Source of the DNA: Pedobacter sp. SYSU D00535
Lineage (GTDB): Bacteria > Bacteroidota > Bacteroidia > Sphingobacteriales > Sphingobacteriaceae
Direction of reading: 5' to 3'
DNA: 64,000 nucleotides
Assembly: GCF_017355855.1 (NCBI RefSeq)
Contig: NZ_JAFEWD010000011.1
Location: 124,001-188,000, forward strand
In this document: piece by piece, positions 15,401 to 23,840 of the stretch
How positions within the stretch are numbered: position 1 is the first letter of the stretch
How the letters are laid out: each line of letters starts with the position of its first letter
The notes under the pieces: model-generated
What the model was told of the DNA's origin: nothing
Seen by the model: only the letters and a program-made list of their open reading frames with translations
Databases searched by the model: none
Position numbers and translations under genes: made by a program

Positions 15401-18121
15401 ATGAAGCAGCGCTATATCCTCGTTCTGTTTGCCCTGCTATGCTCCGCATTCAGTTTTGCCTTTATTTCTAACGACGAAGATCCACTGAAAGTCCTCCTCG
15501 CAAAGCTGAAGCAATACCAGGAGAAAAATCCACAGGAGAAAATCCACATCCACACCGATAAACCTTACTATGCCATCGGAGATAGTATTTGGTTGAAAGC
15601 CTATATCGTTAACAGTGAGAGGAACCAGTTATCTGCGCTCAGCAAAATTGTTTATGTCGATCTCATCAACGAAAAAGACTCGATCAAAAAATCGCTGAGA
15701 CTTCCGGTCGTAGCCGGATTGGCTGCTGGTGATTTTGTGCTGTCTGATTCATTAGCCGAGGGGAATTACAGAATCAGGGCTTACACACAGTGGATGAGGA
15801 ATTTCGGCGAGGAGTTCTTTTTCGACAAGACTATCCAAGTTGGAAATGTTTTTTCTCACCAACTTATTACGGATGTAAAATATGCTTTTAGCAAAACGGG
15901 GATTAAAGAAAATGTGGTTGCGACAGCTAATTATCGGGACATTAATGGAAAGCCCGTGGCAAATAAAGAGGTGAGCTATAACGTCCAGCTTGATTTTCGC
16001 AACATCGCCTCCGGGAAGGGGACAACCGACGAGAATGGAAACTTGCAGATAAAGTTCACGAACGCCCAGCCCTTCGTCTTGAAGTCGGGGAAGATCAATA
16101 CTACTATCACCCTTGACCCACAAACAAAAGTTGCGAAGTCTTTTCCGGTTAAAGCTACTTCAGCCGAGGCAGACGTTCAATTGTTCCCTGAAGGCGGAAA
16201 TTTGGTGAACAACCTACGGTCAAAAGTGGCCTTTAAAGCCGTAGGTGCTGATGGGTTAGGCAAATCCGTTACAGGATATGTGATAGATAAGGACAATAAC
16301 AAGCTAGGTGACTTCAAATCAGAACATGCGGGAATGGGCGTGTTTACCATCCTTCCTGCCAAAGGCAACAGTTATACGGCTGTGGTTCGTTTTGCAGACG
16401 GATCCGAGAAAAAAGTCCCACTGCCGAGGGCAGAAAACGAAGGTTACGTTCTCAGCGTAAGTGTTTCAGATCCCGACTCGTTAGGGATTAAGGTGTCGAC
16501 TAGTCCCGGCTTGAAAGATGCTGGTGAAATTGTCCTGGTAGCGCAGACAAACGGAATAATACAATACACTTCCCGAAATAAATTGGATAATACCACTCTA
16601 AGCGCGAAACTTCCCCGAAAACGATTTCCGACAGGGATATTACAATTGACGTTGTTCTCCTCCAACTACCGGCCCGTTGCCGAACGGCTGGTCTTCATTA
16701 ATAAGAATGATTTTCTCGATATCAATCTTGAAACAAATAAACAAAGCTTCAAAGAGCGAGAGAAGGTAACTATTAATTTGCTTGCAAAGACTCCTGAAGG
16801 AAGACCTACTGTAGGAAACTTTTCCGTTTCCGTATTAAACGAGACCCTGGTTCCTTTTGACGACACAGAAGCGACAACCATACTTTCCAATCTACTCCTC
16901 ACTTCAGATTTAAAAGGACATATCGAGAACCCCAACTATTACTTTCTTGATATCAACGAAGAGAAAAGGAAAGCCCTCGACCATTTGATGCTTACCCAGG
17001 GCTGGAGAAGATATACCTGGAACAGCATTATCTCTAATTCGTATCTTGAGACTGTCTATACACCCGAGCAAAGCATCACGGTGAGCGGCAAAGTTACGCA
17101 CTCGAATAACGGAAAACCTGTCATCGGCGGAAAGGTAACGCTTTTGGCCTCGAGTGGAAATGCGGGGGCACTGGATACCGTTACTAATGCAGAAGGACGC
17201 TTCCGATTCGAAAACCTTTCGTTCAACGACAGCACCCGCTTTGTAATCCAGGCGCGAAACACTAAGGGAAAAAAGAATGTAGATATTGAAGTAGACCACG
17301 TCCCCCCTCAGCTGGTAACTAAAAATAAAAATGCAGCAGAACTCGAAGTTAATGTCAACCAAAGCATCCTCCCCTATTTGAAAGCAAAAAATGAGGAGTT
17401 GATTAGCATGAGAAAAAATGGCTTACTGAGAAGAAATATCATGTTGCAGGAAGTAAAGATCGTGAAGAAAAAGCCGGTAGTAACCCATTCGAGCAACTTA
17501 AACGGGGCCGGTAATGCAGACGCGATATTGCGAGCTGATCAGCTAAGGAATTGTTTGAACCTCTCGCAATGTCTCCAAGGAATGGTGGCAGGTCTTGTTA
17601 TTCAAAACGGCATCGCCTACCTTACCCGAAGCATGTACAGCTCTTTTAGCGGCCTTGTACCCATGCAACTTATAGTAGATGGCACTTACGTTGACCCTAC
17701 GTTTCTCGGCATTATCCCACCTACAGACGTGGAAACAATAGAAGTTTTGAAAAGCGGCGGAAACACCGCTATTTACGGAATCAGAGGAGGAGGTGGGGTT
17801 TTAATCATCAACACCAAGCGGGGCGAGCGAAATCTCTCCTACCGAAATTATGCTCCCGGAATTGCAGCGTATACACCGCAAGGCTTCTACGCTGCCCGTC
17901 AATTCTATTCACCCGTTTATGGTACTCCGGCAGCCTCCTCTCGCATTCCTGACCTGCGAAAAACTATTTATTGGGCTCCAAATATAACTACCGACTCTTC
18001 AGGAAAGGCTTCATTTGATTTTTACACTGCTGATGCTCCCGGAACTTATAAAGTTGTTTTGGAAGGACTAAATCTGGAAGGAAAACTAGGTCGAAAAGTA
18101 TACCGGTTTCAGGTAGAATAA
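15401..18121 (+). CDS. MG2/carboxypeptidase-like/TonB plug domain protein (barrel-less)
   Basis: This 906-residue exported protein starts with a signal peptide (ALLCSAFSFAF). An MG2 (macroglobulin-like) domain follows with the signature IHIHTDKPYYAIGDSIWLKA, then further Ig-like beta domains to about residue 550. A carboxypeptidase regulatory-like domain comes next (VSGKVTHSNNGKPVIGGKVT, about 560-650), and a TonB plug domain (about 690-800: LIVDGTYVDPTF and GGNTAIYGIRGGGGVLIINT). No beta-barrel follows; the protein ends about 100 residues later with a carboxypeptidase-like strand region. It therefore looks like a plug without a pore. Function is unknown; adhesion, protease inhibition or a partner of a separate barrel are possible. 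The ATG at 15401 avoids the dcd terminator. Confidence 0.85.
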   Translation: MKQRYILVLFALLCSAFSFAFISNDEDPLKVLLAKLKQYQEKNPQEKIHIHTDKPYYAIGDSIWLKAYIVNSERNQLSALSKIVYVDLINEKDSIKKSLRLPVVAGLAAGDFVLSDSLAEGNYRIRAYTQWMRNFGEEFFFDKTIQVGNVFSHQLITDVKYAFSKTGIKENVVATANYRDINGKPVANKEVSYNVQLDFRNIASGKGTTDENGNLQIKFTNAQPFVLKSGKINTTITLDPQTKVAKSFPVKATSAEADVQLFPEGGNLVNNLRSKVAFKAVGADGLGKSVTGYVIDKDNNKLGDFKSEHAGMGVFTILPAKGNSYTAVVRFADGSEKKVPLPRAENEGYVLSVSVSDPDSLGIKVSTSPGLKDAGEIVLVAQTNGIIQYTSRNKLDNTTLSAKLPRKRFPTGILQLTLFSSNYRPVAERLVFINKNDFLDINLETNKQSFKEREKVTINLLAKTPEGRPTVGNFSVSVLNETLVPFDDTEATTILSNLLLTSDLKGHIENPNYYFLDINEEKRKALDHLMLTQGWRRYTWNSIISNSYLETVYTPEQSITVSGKVTHSNNGKPVIGGKVTLLASSGNAGALDTVTNAEGRFRFENLSFNDSTRFVIQARNTKGKKNVDIEVDHVPPQLVTKNKNAAELEVNVNQSILPYLKAKNEELISMRKNGLLRRNIMLQEVKIVKKKPVVTHSSNLNGAGNADAILRADQLRNCLNLSQCLQGMVAGLVIQNGIAYLTRSMYSSFSGLVPMQLIVDGTYVDPTFLGIIPPTDVETIEVLKSGGNTAIYGIRGGGGVLIINTKRGERNLSYRNYAPGIAAYTPQGFYAARQFYSPVYGTPAASSRIPDLRKTIYWAPNITTDSSGKASFDFYTADAPGTYKVVLEGLNLEGKLGRKVYRFQVE

Positions 18122-18173
18122 CTTTTCCTGTTTTAATCTAACCCGAAAACAGACATATTTCCCATTTTTACTG

Positions 18174-18201
18174 TTTGTGTAAGCAGGATTAGTTAAATTT
18201 G
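18174..18201 (+). promoter_or_regulatory. clpS promoter (-33 TTTG, -7 TAAATTTG)
   Basis: TTTG (18174-18177) and the exact TAnnTTTG match TAAATTTG (18194-18201) are 16 bases apart, slightly short. The -7 element ends 7 bases before the clpS ATG, so the transcript should be almost leaderless. Confidence 0.5.
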
Positions 18202-18208
18202 CGGTCTT

Positions 18209-18505
18209 ATGAACATACGATTCGCTGATACGGATACCCAAGTTGAAACCTTTACCCTTGAAGAAGTTTTAGTAGGCTTGAAGACGAACCATCGATTGAT
18301 ACTTTGGAACGACGACGTGAACAGCTTTGATCATGTTATTTACTGCCTGGTAAAGTACCTCGATTACTCGGACAATCAGGCTGAAAAAATAGCTTGGACG
18401 GTACATACAGAGGGAAAATGCGCCATTTTAGAAGGATCTTTTACAGAACTCGAAGTTTATAGAAAAATTCTGCAGCAAGAAGGCCTTACTGTCACTGTCG
18501 ACTAG
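18209..18505 (+). CDS. clpS: ATP-dependent Clp protease adaptor ClpS
   Basis: ClpS brings N-degron substrates to the ClpA/ClpC-ClpP protease. The 98 residues show the core family motif LILWNDDVNSFDHVIYCLVK (substrate-pocket Asn-Asp pair) followed by the helix KIAWTVHTEGKCAILEGSF, where the usual H-x-x-G region contacts Clp ATPase. The C-terminal strand (GLTVTVD) completes the fold. The gene stands alone between two envelope-protein genes. Confidence 0.95.
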   Translation: MNIRFADTDTQVETFTLEEVLVGLKTNHRLILWNDDVNSFDHVIYCLVKYLDYSDNQAEKIAWTVHTEGKCAILEGSFTELEVYRKILQQEGLTVTVD

Positions 18506-18624
18506 GATAACCGGCCTGAGTCTTTTCCATTTAACTGTAATAAAGCGGTTACGCCTAACCTTATTTCCTAAATACCATTTTCTTTGCACGTTCTTTGATA
18601 CCAATTCATCAAGTGCAGTTGAAA

Positions 18625-21132
18625 ATGAGAATTTTAATCACCCTCCTTGTTGTTCTCTTTTGGGGAAAGACAATCCTGGCTCAAACACCATCGGGAAAGA
18701 TAACCGGAAAGATCGTGGAAAGCACCACAAATAATCCGGTCGATTTTGCCACGGTGGCTTTGGTTAATTCAGAATCAGGCCAGGCAGTCAAATCTACCAG
18801 AACTAATTTGGAAGGCATTTTCTCCCTCAGCGCTCTTCCCTTCGGTCGTTATACCCTTAAGGTGAGTTTCGTAGGATACGATCCACTTAACCGCGAATCG
18901 ATCACCATCACAGCAACCAATCCTCAGCTTAATCTTGGAACATTAAAACTTAGTCCCGGAAAAACGAACATACTGAAAGAAGTCGTAGTCCAGGCAGAAA
19001 GAAGCAATATTCAACTGGGTATTGATAGAAAAGTATTTAATGTGGAACAAAGCCTGGTAAGTGAAGGAGGCTCGGCTACCGATCTTCTAGCCAATGTGCC
19101 GACTGTTGGAGTCGATATCGATGGAAATGTTAGTCTTCGCGGATCAGGGAGCGTTCGCGTTCTTATTGATGGAAAGCCTTCAGCGATTGGAGGCGGCGAC
19201 ATCGCAACCGTACTTCAGTCTTTGCCTGCAAGTTCCATTGAAACAATTGAACTCATCACCAATCCCTCATCGAAGTACGATCCAGAGGGACAGACCGGCA
19301 TCATCAATATCGTCCTGAAGAAGAATAAAAAGATTGGTATAAATGGCGCAGTATCCCTATCTGCTGGAAATTTAGATAACTACAACGCCAGTACCAACTT
19401 AAGCTACCGGGATAAAAACGTAAATATTTACGGCAACTACAGCTTCAGATACGGCACCAGACTCGGTGGTGGGTATAACAACACCTTGTTTTTTGGCAAC
19501 AACAACATCGTTAATAACAATATGGATGGAAGAAGGCAAAACACTGGAAACACTGCAAAGGCCGGCATCGACTACTTCATAAACGACCAGACTACGATCG
19601 GGCTTTCGGCTAATATTAACTTAAGAAACAGCGGCCGGGACGAGGATATCAATTATTTTTATCGCGACCTCTCTTCCAGGCTCGATAGCACCAGTTACAG
19701 AACTTCCAGAGAAGACGATGAAGATACCGGTTATGACCTTAGTCTGGACTTCGGCAGAAAGTTCAAAAATCAAGGCCATGAACTAACTGCAAATTTTAGC
19801 CTGGGCCAAAGTAAGGAAAACGAAATACAGGAACTTGACCAGCAGTTCTTCAATTCTGCCGGTACAGCTATCAACAACAGAATCGACAGACGAACTAACG
19901 ACGGCAGCGAGTTGAGCAAGAACTACAATGTCCAGGCCGACTATATGCTTCCGCTGAGCAAAACACAGAAGTTTGAGGCCGGATACCGATCTACTTTCCG
20001 AATTGAAGAAGCATCGCAGTACTCTGAAAAGTACGACCTGGCACTTGCAAGGTTCAGAACCGACTATACCCAGACAAATGACTTTAATCTGGAAGACATC
20101 GTTCACGCTGTTTATGGAAACTACCAGAATCAGGTCACCGAAGGATTTGGACTTCAGGTGGGAGTTCGGGCAGAACAAGCGTATCTAAATACTGAATACA
20201 TCGGTACGGATACAACTACTTTCCTGCCGACCCTGGCGAAAGGTCGCTTAGACTACTTTCGTTTATATCCCAGCGTGTTCTTGACTCAAAAGCTTGCTCA
20301 CCAACAGCAATTACAAGTGAGTTACACCCGGAGGGTAAACAGACCAAGAGGCTGGCAGGTGAATCCTTTCCGGGATCTTTCTGATCCTAACAATGTTCGC
20401 GTAGGCAATCCCAACCTTCGCCCGGAAGATGTGCATTCTTTCGAGTTGAACTACATGAAGTACTTCAGCAAGTTTACACTGACAACAGCGGCTTTTGCGC
20501 GACAAGTAAATGATGTGGTAGAAGGAGTTCAAACACGTTTAAATTCAGGCAATAGCGTAGGTCAGCCGAGTGGCGATACTACACTAACTCAGTTTATCAA
20601 CCTGACAAAAAACAGAGCAACGGGACTGGAGCTGATCGGAAGAGCTGATTTTTCAAAAGCATTTAATGTGACAGGAAACTTCAACTTGTTCTACAACAAG
20701 TTCTTCGGCAGTCCTGAATATAACATCGCCCCTAATAGCGGCATCAACTGGAACACGAATTTAACTGCCAGTATTCAGTTCCCCCGTAACATCTCTGCAC
20801 AAATCAATGCCAACTATATGGCTCCTCGTGTGACGGCTCAAGGCCGAAGTAAAGAAATGTGGGGAGCAGACGCAGCACTTCGGGTTGATGTATTGAACAA
20901 GAAAGGAAGCATTTCATTCAACATGCGGGACGTGTTTAATTCGAGAAGATGGGGCTTTTTGACTGAAACCTCCCAGTTCTCGCGGGAGTCGCAAAGGAGA
21001 ATGCAGGGGCGGATGAGCACCCTTACTTTCAGCTATCGATTCGGACAGTCAGATCTTCAAAACAGAAACAGGAAATCAGACCGCAACAATAACCAGCAGC
21101 CAGATCAATTCCAGGAAGAAGGAGGCTTTTAG
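18625..21132 (+). CDS. TonB-dependent outer membrane receptor (outer membrane beta-barrel type)
   Basis: This 835-residue protein has a signal peptide (cleavage near ILAQT). A carboxypeptidase regulatory-like domain follows (about 20-105: GKITGKIVESTTNNPVDFAT), then a plug domain (about 115-225: VRVLIDGKPSAIGGGDIA and GQTGIINIVLKK), then a long barrel rich in aromatic and Asn residues (about 240-815). It is of the large Bacteroidota group of barrels without a SusD partner, so it may import a non-glycan ligand or serve another envelope role. The C-terminus ends in an Asn/Gln/Arg-rich tail. The ATG at 18625 precedes a clean signal peptide; the frame also extends to a TTG at 18595. Confidence 0.9.
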   Translation: MRILITLLVVLFWGKTILAQTPSGKITGKIVESTTNNPVDFATVALVNSESGQAVKSTRTNLEGIFSLSALPFGRYTLKVSFVGYDPLNRESITITATNPQLNLGTLKLSPGKTNILKEVVVQAERSNIQLGIDRKVFNVEQSLVSEGGSATDLLANVPTVGVDIDGNVSLRGSGSVRVLIDGKPSAIGGGDIATVLQSLPASSIETIELITNPSSKYDPEGQTGIINIVLKKNKKIGINGAVSLSAGNLDNYNASTNLSYRDKNVNIYGNYSFRYGTRLGGGYNNTLFFGNNNIVNNNMDGRRQNTGNTAKAGIDYFINDQTTIGLSANINLRNSGRDEDINYFYRDLSSRLDSTSYRTSREDDEDTGYDLSLDFGRKFKNQGHELTANFSLGQSKENEIQELDQQFFNSAGTAINNRIDRRTNDGSELSKNYNVQADYMLPLSKTQKFEAGYRSTFRIEEASQYSEKYDLALARFRTDYTQTNDFNLEDIVHAVYGNYQNQVTEGFGLQVGVRAEQAYLNTEYIGTDTTTFLPTLAKGRLDYFRLYPSVFLTQKLAHQQQLQVSYTRRVNRPRGWQVNPFRDLSDPNNVRVGNPNLRPEDVHSFELNYMKYFSKFTLTTAAFARQVNDVVEGVQTRLNSGNSVGQPSGDTTLTQFINLTKNRATGLELIGRADFSKAFNVTGNFNLFYNKFFGSPEYNIAPNSGINWNTNLTASIQFPRNISAQINANYMAPRVTAQGRSKEMWGADAALRVDVLNKKGSISFNMRDVFNSRRWGFLTETSQFSRESQRRMQGRMSTLTFSYRFGQSDLQNRNRKSDRNNNQQPDQFQEEGGF

Positions 21133-21149
21133 AAGTCGGAAACGACAAC

Positions 21150-21168
21150 GGGGGAAGGTTTCTTCCCC
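21150..21168 (+). terminator. Possible terminator hairpin after the TonB-dependent receptor
   Basis: GGGGAAG (21151-21157) and CTTCCCC (21162-21168) form a perfect stem with a GTTT loop 18 bases after the stop. Only TAATT follows, so it lacks a real U-run. Confidence 0.4.
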
Positions 21169-21173
21169 TAATT

Positions 21174-21214
21174 GCAAACGAAAGCTGGGCATTCTTATGT
21201 GTACTTTCGTTTGC
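21174..21214. repeat. 11-bp perfect inverted repeat (GCAAACGAAAG) with 19-base spacer
   Basis: GCAAACGAAAG (21174-21184) and CTTTCGTTTGC (21204-21214) are exact inverted copies. There is no U-run on either side. It may be a second stem downstream of the receptor gene or a regulator site for the fucose cluster, although it is about 400 bp from that start codon. Confidence 0.5.
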
Positions 21215-21610
21215 CCTTCTAAGATCGGTGTAGCTATTCTCAAATATCCACTTTGCAGGTGAACAAAGCGCAGCAAACCACCGTAGTCATGTTTTCTCAT
21301 CCGGGATTGTTGAACTAAACCGAAAACCACCAAGTTCGGCTAGGGGTGGTCCAAATTTCTCCCATATAACAGAAACTGCGGTAACATCGAAGGCAAGGTG
21401 CCTTTTAAAAAACAATCGAATGGCCATGTAGAATTAAGGACAGACCTCACGTAGCCTAGGCCGGTGTAAGAAAACAAAATCAGCCAGTTACGCTTGTTGA
21501 AAAACCCGAACAGTTCTTAAAAAGTCAGCTCATCAACTGTTTATGATTCAGTATTCAAGAAAGATTATTTTATTTGCAGAAATAACACTTCAATTAAACC
21601 CAACACTTCA

Positions 21611-22876
21611 ATGGCCAAGAAAAACAATTACCTTTTTCCGCTTATCCTGGTAACCTCTCTTTTCTTTTTATGGGCGTTTTTACACAACATCAATCCCATC
21701 CTAATCCCACACCTTCGAAAAGCCTTACAACTGAACGACACCCAGTCCTCTTATATAGATATTGCAGTGTCGCTGGCGTACTTTCTTATTGCCATTCCGG
21801 CGGGCTTATTTATGCATAAGTTTGGCTATAAAAAGGGAATCATCTTCGGATTGTTACTTTATGCAGTCGGCTCCCTGCTGATCATTCCAGCGGCGGATGC
21901 CAGGAACTATACATTTTTCCTTTCAGCGCTGTTCATCATTGCAAGTGGTGCCACGTTTTTGGAGACAGTTGCCAATCCCTATATTTCTGTTTTGGGAGAC
22001 AAAGAAACATCCGAACAACGCTTAAATTTTGCTCAGTCCTTTAATGGTGTTGGCGCTTTTCTCGCGCCTATCATCGGTGGGCAGGTAATTTTATCAGGTA
22101 TTGAATACACTGAGGAGCAATTAACCGCTATGTCTCCGACTCAATTAAATATGTACCTGCAGGCTGAAGCCGCAACTGTTAAAACTCCCTATTTGATTAT
22201 CGCCGGAGTAGTCTTTTTGTTGATTATACTTTTCCTGTTCACAAAACTGCCGGAGGTAAAAGCTGACGATAGTGAAGTTCACGGACACGGAGCAGGTTTT
22301 TCACCGCGAGTATTACGTCATTCGCACGTGTCGTGGGCGGTTGCAGCTCAATTTTTTTATGTAGGAGCACAAGTAGGTATCGGTAGCTTTTTTATAAGGT
22401 ATGCAAGATTTGTTGCGGATGTTGATGAAAAGACAGCTGCGCTACAGTGGGGATCTATAGCGATGGTTGGATTTATGGTCGGCCGCTTTGTGGGAACAGC
22501 ATTAATGCGCTTTATTAAGCCAGCCCAGCTTCTAAGCATTTACGCTGCCATTAATGTTCTACTGTTGGTGGTGGGCGTTTTTGCGAAGGGAGAGCTCGCT
22601 CTATATGCTGTAATAGCACTACCCTTCTTTATGTCCATTATGTTTCCTACCATTTTTGCGCTCGGAATTAAGGGCCTTGGTGATGAAACCAAAATAGCTT
22701 CTTCATTTTTGGTGATGGCAATTATTGGAGGAGCCGTAGCTCCGGTAGTGATGGGCCTGATTTCTGATAGTACAGGTAGCATCCAAACCGCCTATATTGT
22801 GCCCCTGATCTGCTTCCTTGTTATTCTCTATTTCGGCGCCAGAGGCTACAAAATCAGCACTGAAACACAATCTTAG
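21611..22876 (+). CDS. fucP: L-fucose:H+ symporter-type MFS permease
   Basis: This 421-residue inner membrane transporter has 12 predicted TM helices. It carries the FucP/GluP group features: FFLWAFLHNINPILIPHLRK in TM1, LETVANPYISVLGD in TM4-5, and a central cytoplasmic loop rich in acidic residues (LPEVKADDSEVHGHG). FucP moves L-fucose (also L-galactose or arabinose) with protons. Assignment to fucose rests on family resemblance plus its position at the head of a cluster for oxidative 6-deoxy-sugar breakdown. The SDR gene follows after 19 bp. Confidence 0.88.
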   Translation: MAKKNNYLFPLILVTSLFFLWAFLHNINPILIPHLRKALQLNDTQSSYIDIAVSLAYFLIAIPAGLFMHKFGYKKGIIFGLLLYAVGSLLIIPAADARNYTFFLSALFIIASGATFLETVANPYISVLGDKETSEQRLNFAQSFNGVGAFLAPIIGGQVILSGIEYTEEQLTAMSPTQLNMYLQAEAATVKTPYLIIAGVVFLLIILFLFTKLPEVKADDSEVHGHGAGFSPRVLRHSHVSWAVAAQFFYVGAQVGIGSFFIRYARFVADVDEKTAALQWGSIAMVGFMVGRFVGTALMRFIKPAQLLSIYAAINVLLLVVGVFAKGELALYAVIALPFFMSIMFPTIFALGIKGLGDETKIASSFLVMAIIGGAVAPVVMGLISDSTGSIQTAYIVPLICFLVILYFGARGYKISTETQS

Positions 22877-22895
22877 TCTTACAAATAAAATATCC

Positions 22896-23660
22896 ATGTT
22901 CACTTTAGAAAATAAATCAGCGGTAGTCACCGGAGCAGGCAGCGGAATCGGTAAAGCTGTGGCACTTACTTTTGCCAGACAGCAGGCAGTGGTTTACGTC
23001 GTAGACCTGAATGCTGCTGCTGCCGAACAAACGGTAGCCGAAATTGAAGCTGCAGGGGGTAAAGCTTTTGCGCAGGTAATTGATGTCACCAATCAGGCAG
23101 ATGTTGTAAAATCTTTCCAGGAAATCGGGAAAATCGACATTCTGGTAAACAGTGCTGGGATTTCGCACATTGGCAAAGTAGAAAATACGTCAGAGGAAGA
23201 TTTTGACAGAGTTTTCAGTGTAAATGTAAAAGGTACGTATAACTGTTTGTATGCGGCGATTCCTTTAATGAGGAACTCAGGTGGCGGTGCTATTCTTAAC
23301 ATGGCCTCGATCGCTGCCGTGGTAGGTATTCCTGACAGGTTCGCCTATTCGATGAGTAAAGGCGCTGTTTATGCGATGACCCTTTCTACCGCCAAAGACT
23401 ATATTAAGGACAATATCCGCTGTAACAGCATTTCCCCGGCAAGGGTGCATACGCCTTTTGTAGATGGATTTCTTGCAAAAAATTATCCCGGTCAGGAACA
23501 GGAGATGTTCGAAAAGTTGTCGAAAACCCAGCCTATTGGACGTATGGGTACACCCGATGAAATATCAAAGCTGATTCTTTACCTATGCTCAGATGAAGCA
23601 TCCTTTATCACGGGGAATGACTACCCGATTGATGGAGGCTTTATCAAACTAAACAACTAG
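22896..23660 (+). CDS. SDR-family dehydrogenase, probable 2-keto-3-deoxy-L-fuconate dehydrogenase
   Basis: This is a classical short-chain dehydrogenase of 254 residues. The cofactor loop is TGAGSGIGKAV, the structural motif is LVNSAGISHIG, and the catalytic tetrad includes the serine of LNMASIAAVVG and YSMSK. The end, GNDYPIDGGF, is standard. DLNAAAAEQ after the second strand suggests NAD+ preference (aspartate at the end of beta-2). In the non-phosphorylating fucose route known from Xanthomonas, an SDR oxidises 2-keto-3-deoxy-L-fuconate at C4, which fits its place beside an FAH hydrolase and a lactonase. L-fucose dehydrogenase is an alternative role. The ATG at 22896 was chosen since an earlier start would overlap fucP. 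Confidence 0.85.
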   Translation: MFTLENKSAVVTGAGSGIGKAVALTFARQQAVVYVVDLNAAAAEQTVAEIEAAGGKAFAQVIDVTNQADVVKSFQEIGKIDILVNSAGISHIGKVENTSEEDFDRVFSVNVKGTYNCLYAAIPLMRNSGGGAILNMASIAAVVGIPDRFAYSMSKGAVYAMTLSTAKDYIKDNIRCNSISPARVHTPFVDGFLAKNYPGQEQEMFEKLSKTQPIGRMGTPDEISKLILYLCSDEASFITGNDYPIDGGFIKLNN

Positions 23661-23770
23661 ATACTTTCGCCGTTACACTTCAGGTGTTGCCATATGATGT
23701 AGTACCGAGGCTAAAATGCTACAATAAAAGGTCAACCTTCTATAATACAGACGGCAATATCCATAGTAAT

Positions 23771-23809
23771 TTAGCACGCGATATCAGGCGCCTTGCCATC
23801 GCGTGCTAA
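23771..23809. repeat. 12-bp perfect inverted repeat in the SDR-FAH gap
   Basis: TTAGCACGCGAT (23771-23782) and ATCGCGTGCTAA (23798-23809) are exact inverted copies around 15 bases that themselves contain the palindrome AGGCGCCT. It ends 31 bases before the ATG of the FAH gene. No U-run follows on either strand, so it is not a standard terminator. An operator, an RNA stem or a deletion scar are possible. Confidence 0.6.
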
Positions 23810-23840
23810 TAGATTTATAACTATCCAAATAACTACATCC

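Larger units (their letters stand above)
21133..21610. other. 478-bp intergenic region before the fucose cluster
   Basis: No convincing gene, tRNA or mobile element is seen here. It holds two inverted repeats close to the receptor stop codon (listed separately) and then about 390 bp of ordinary sequence. The final 60 bases before the permease ATG are A/T-rich and should carry the promoter, but only an imperfect -7 (TTTATTTG) is visible. No regulator gene is present. Confidence 0.6.

Noticed and set aside
21076-21333. 85-codon leftward open frame at the end of the TonB-dependent receptor gene
   Set aside because: It overlaps the receptor's coding end and runs through two inverted repeats; the translation resembles no family.
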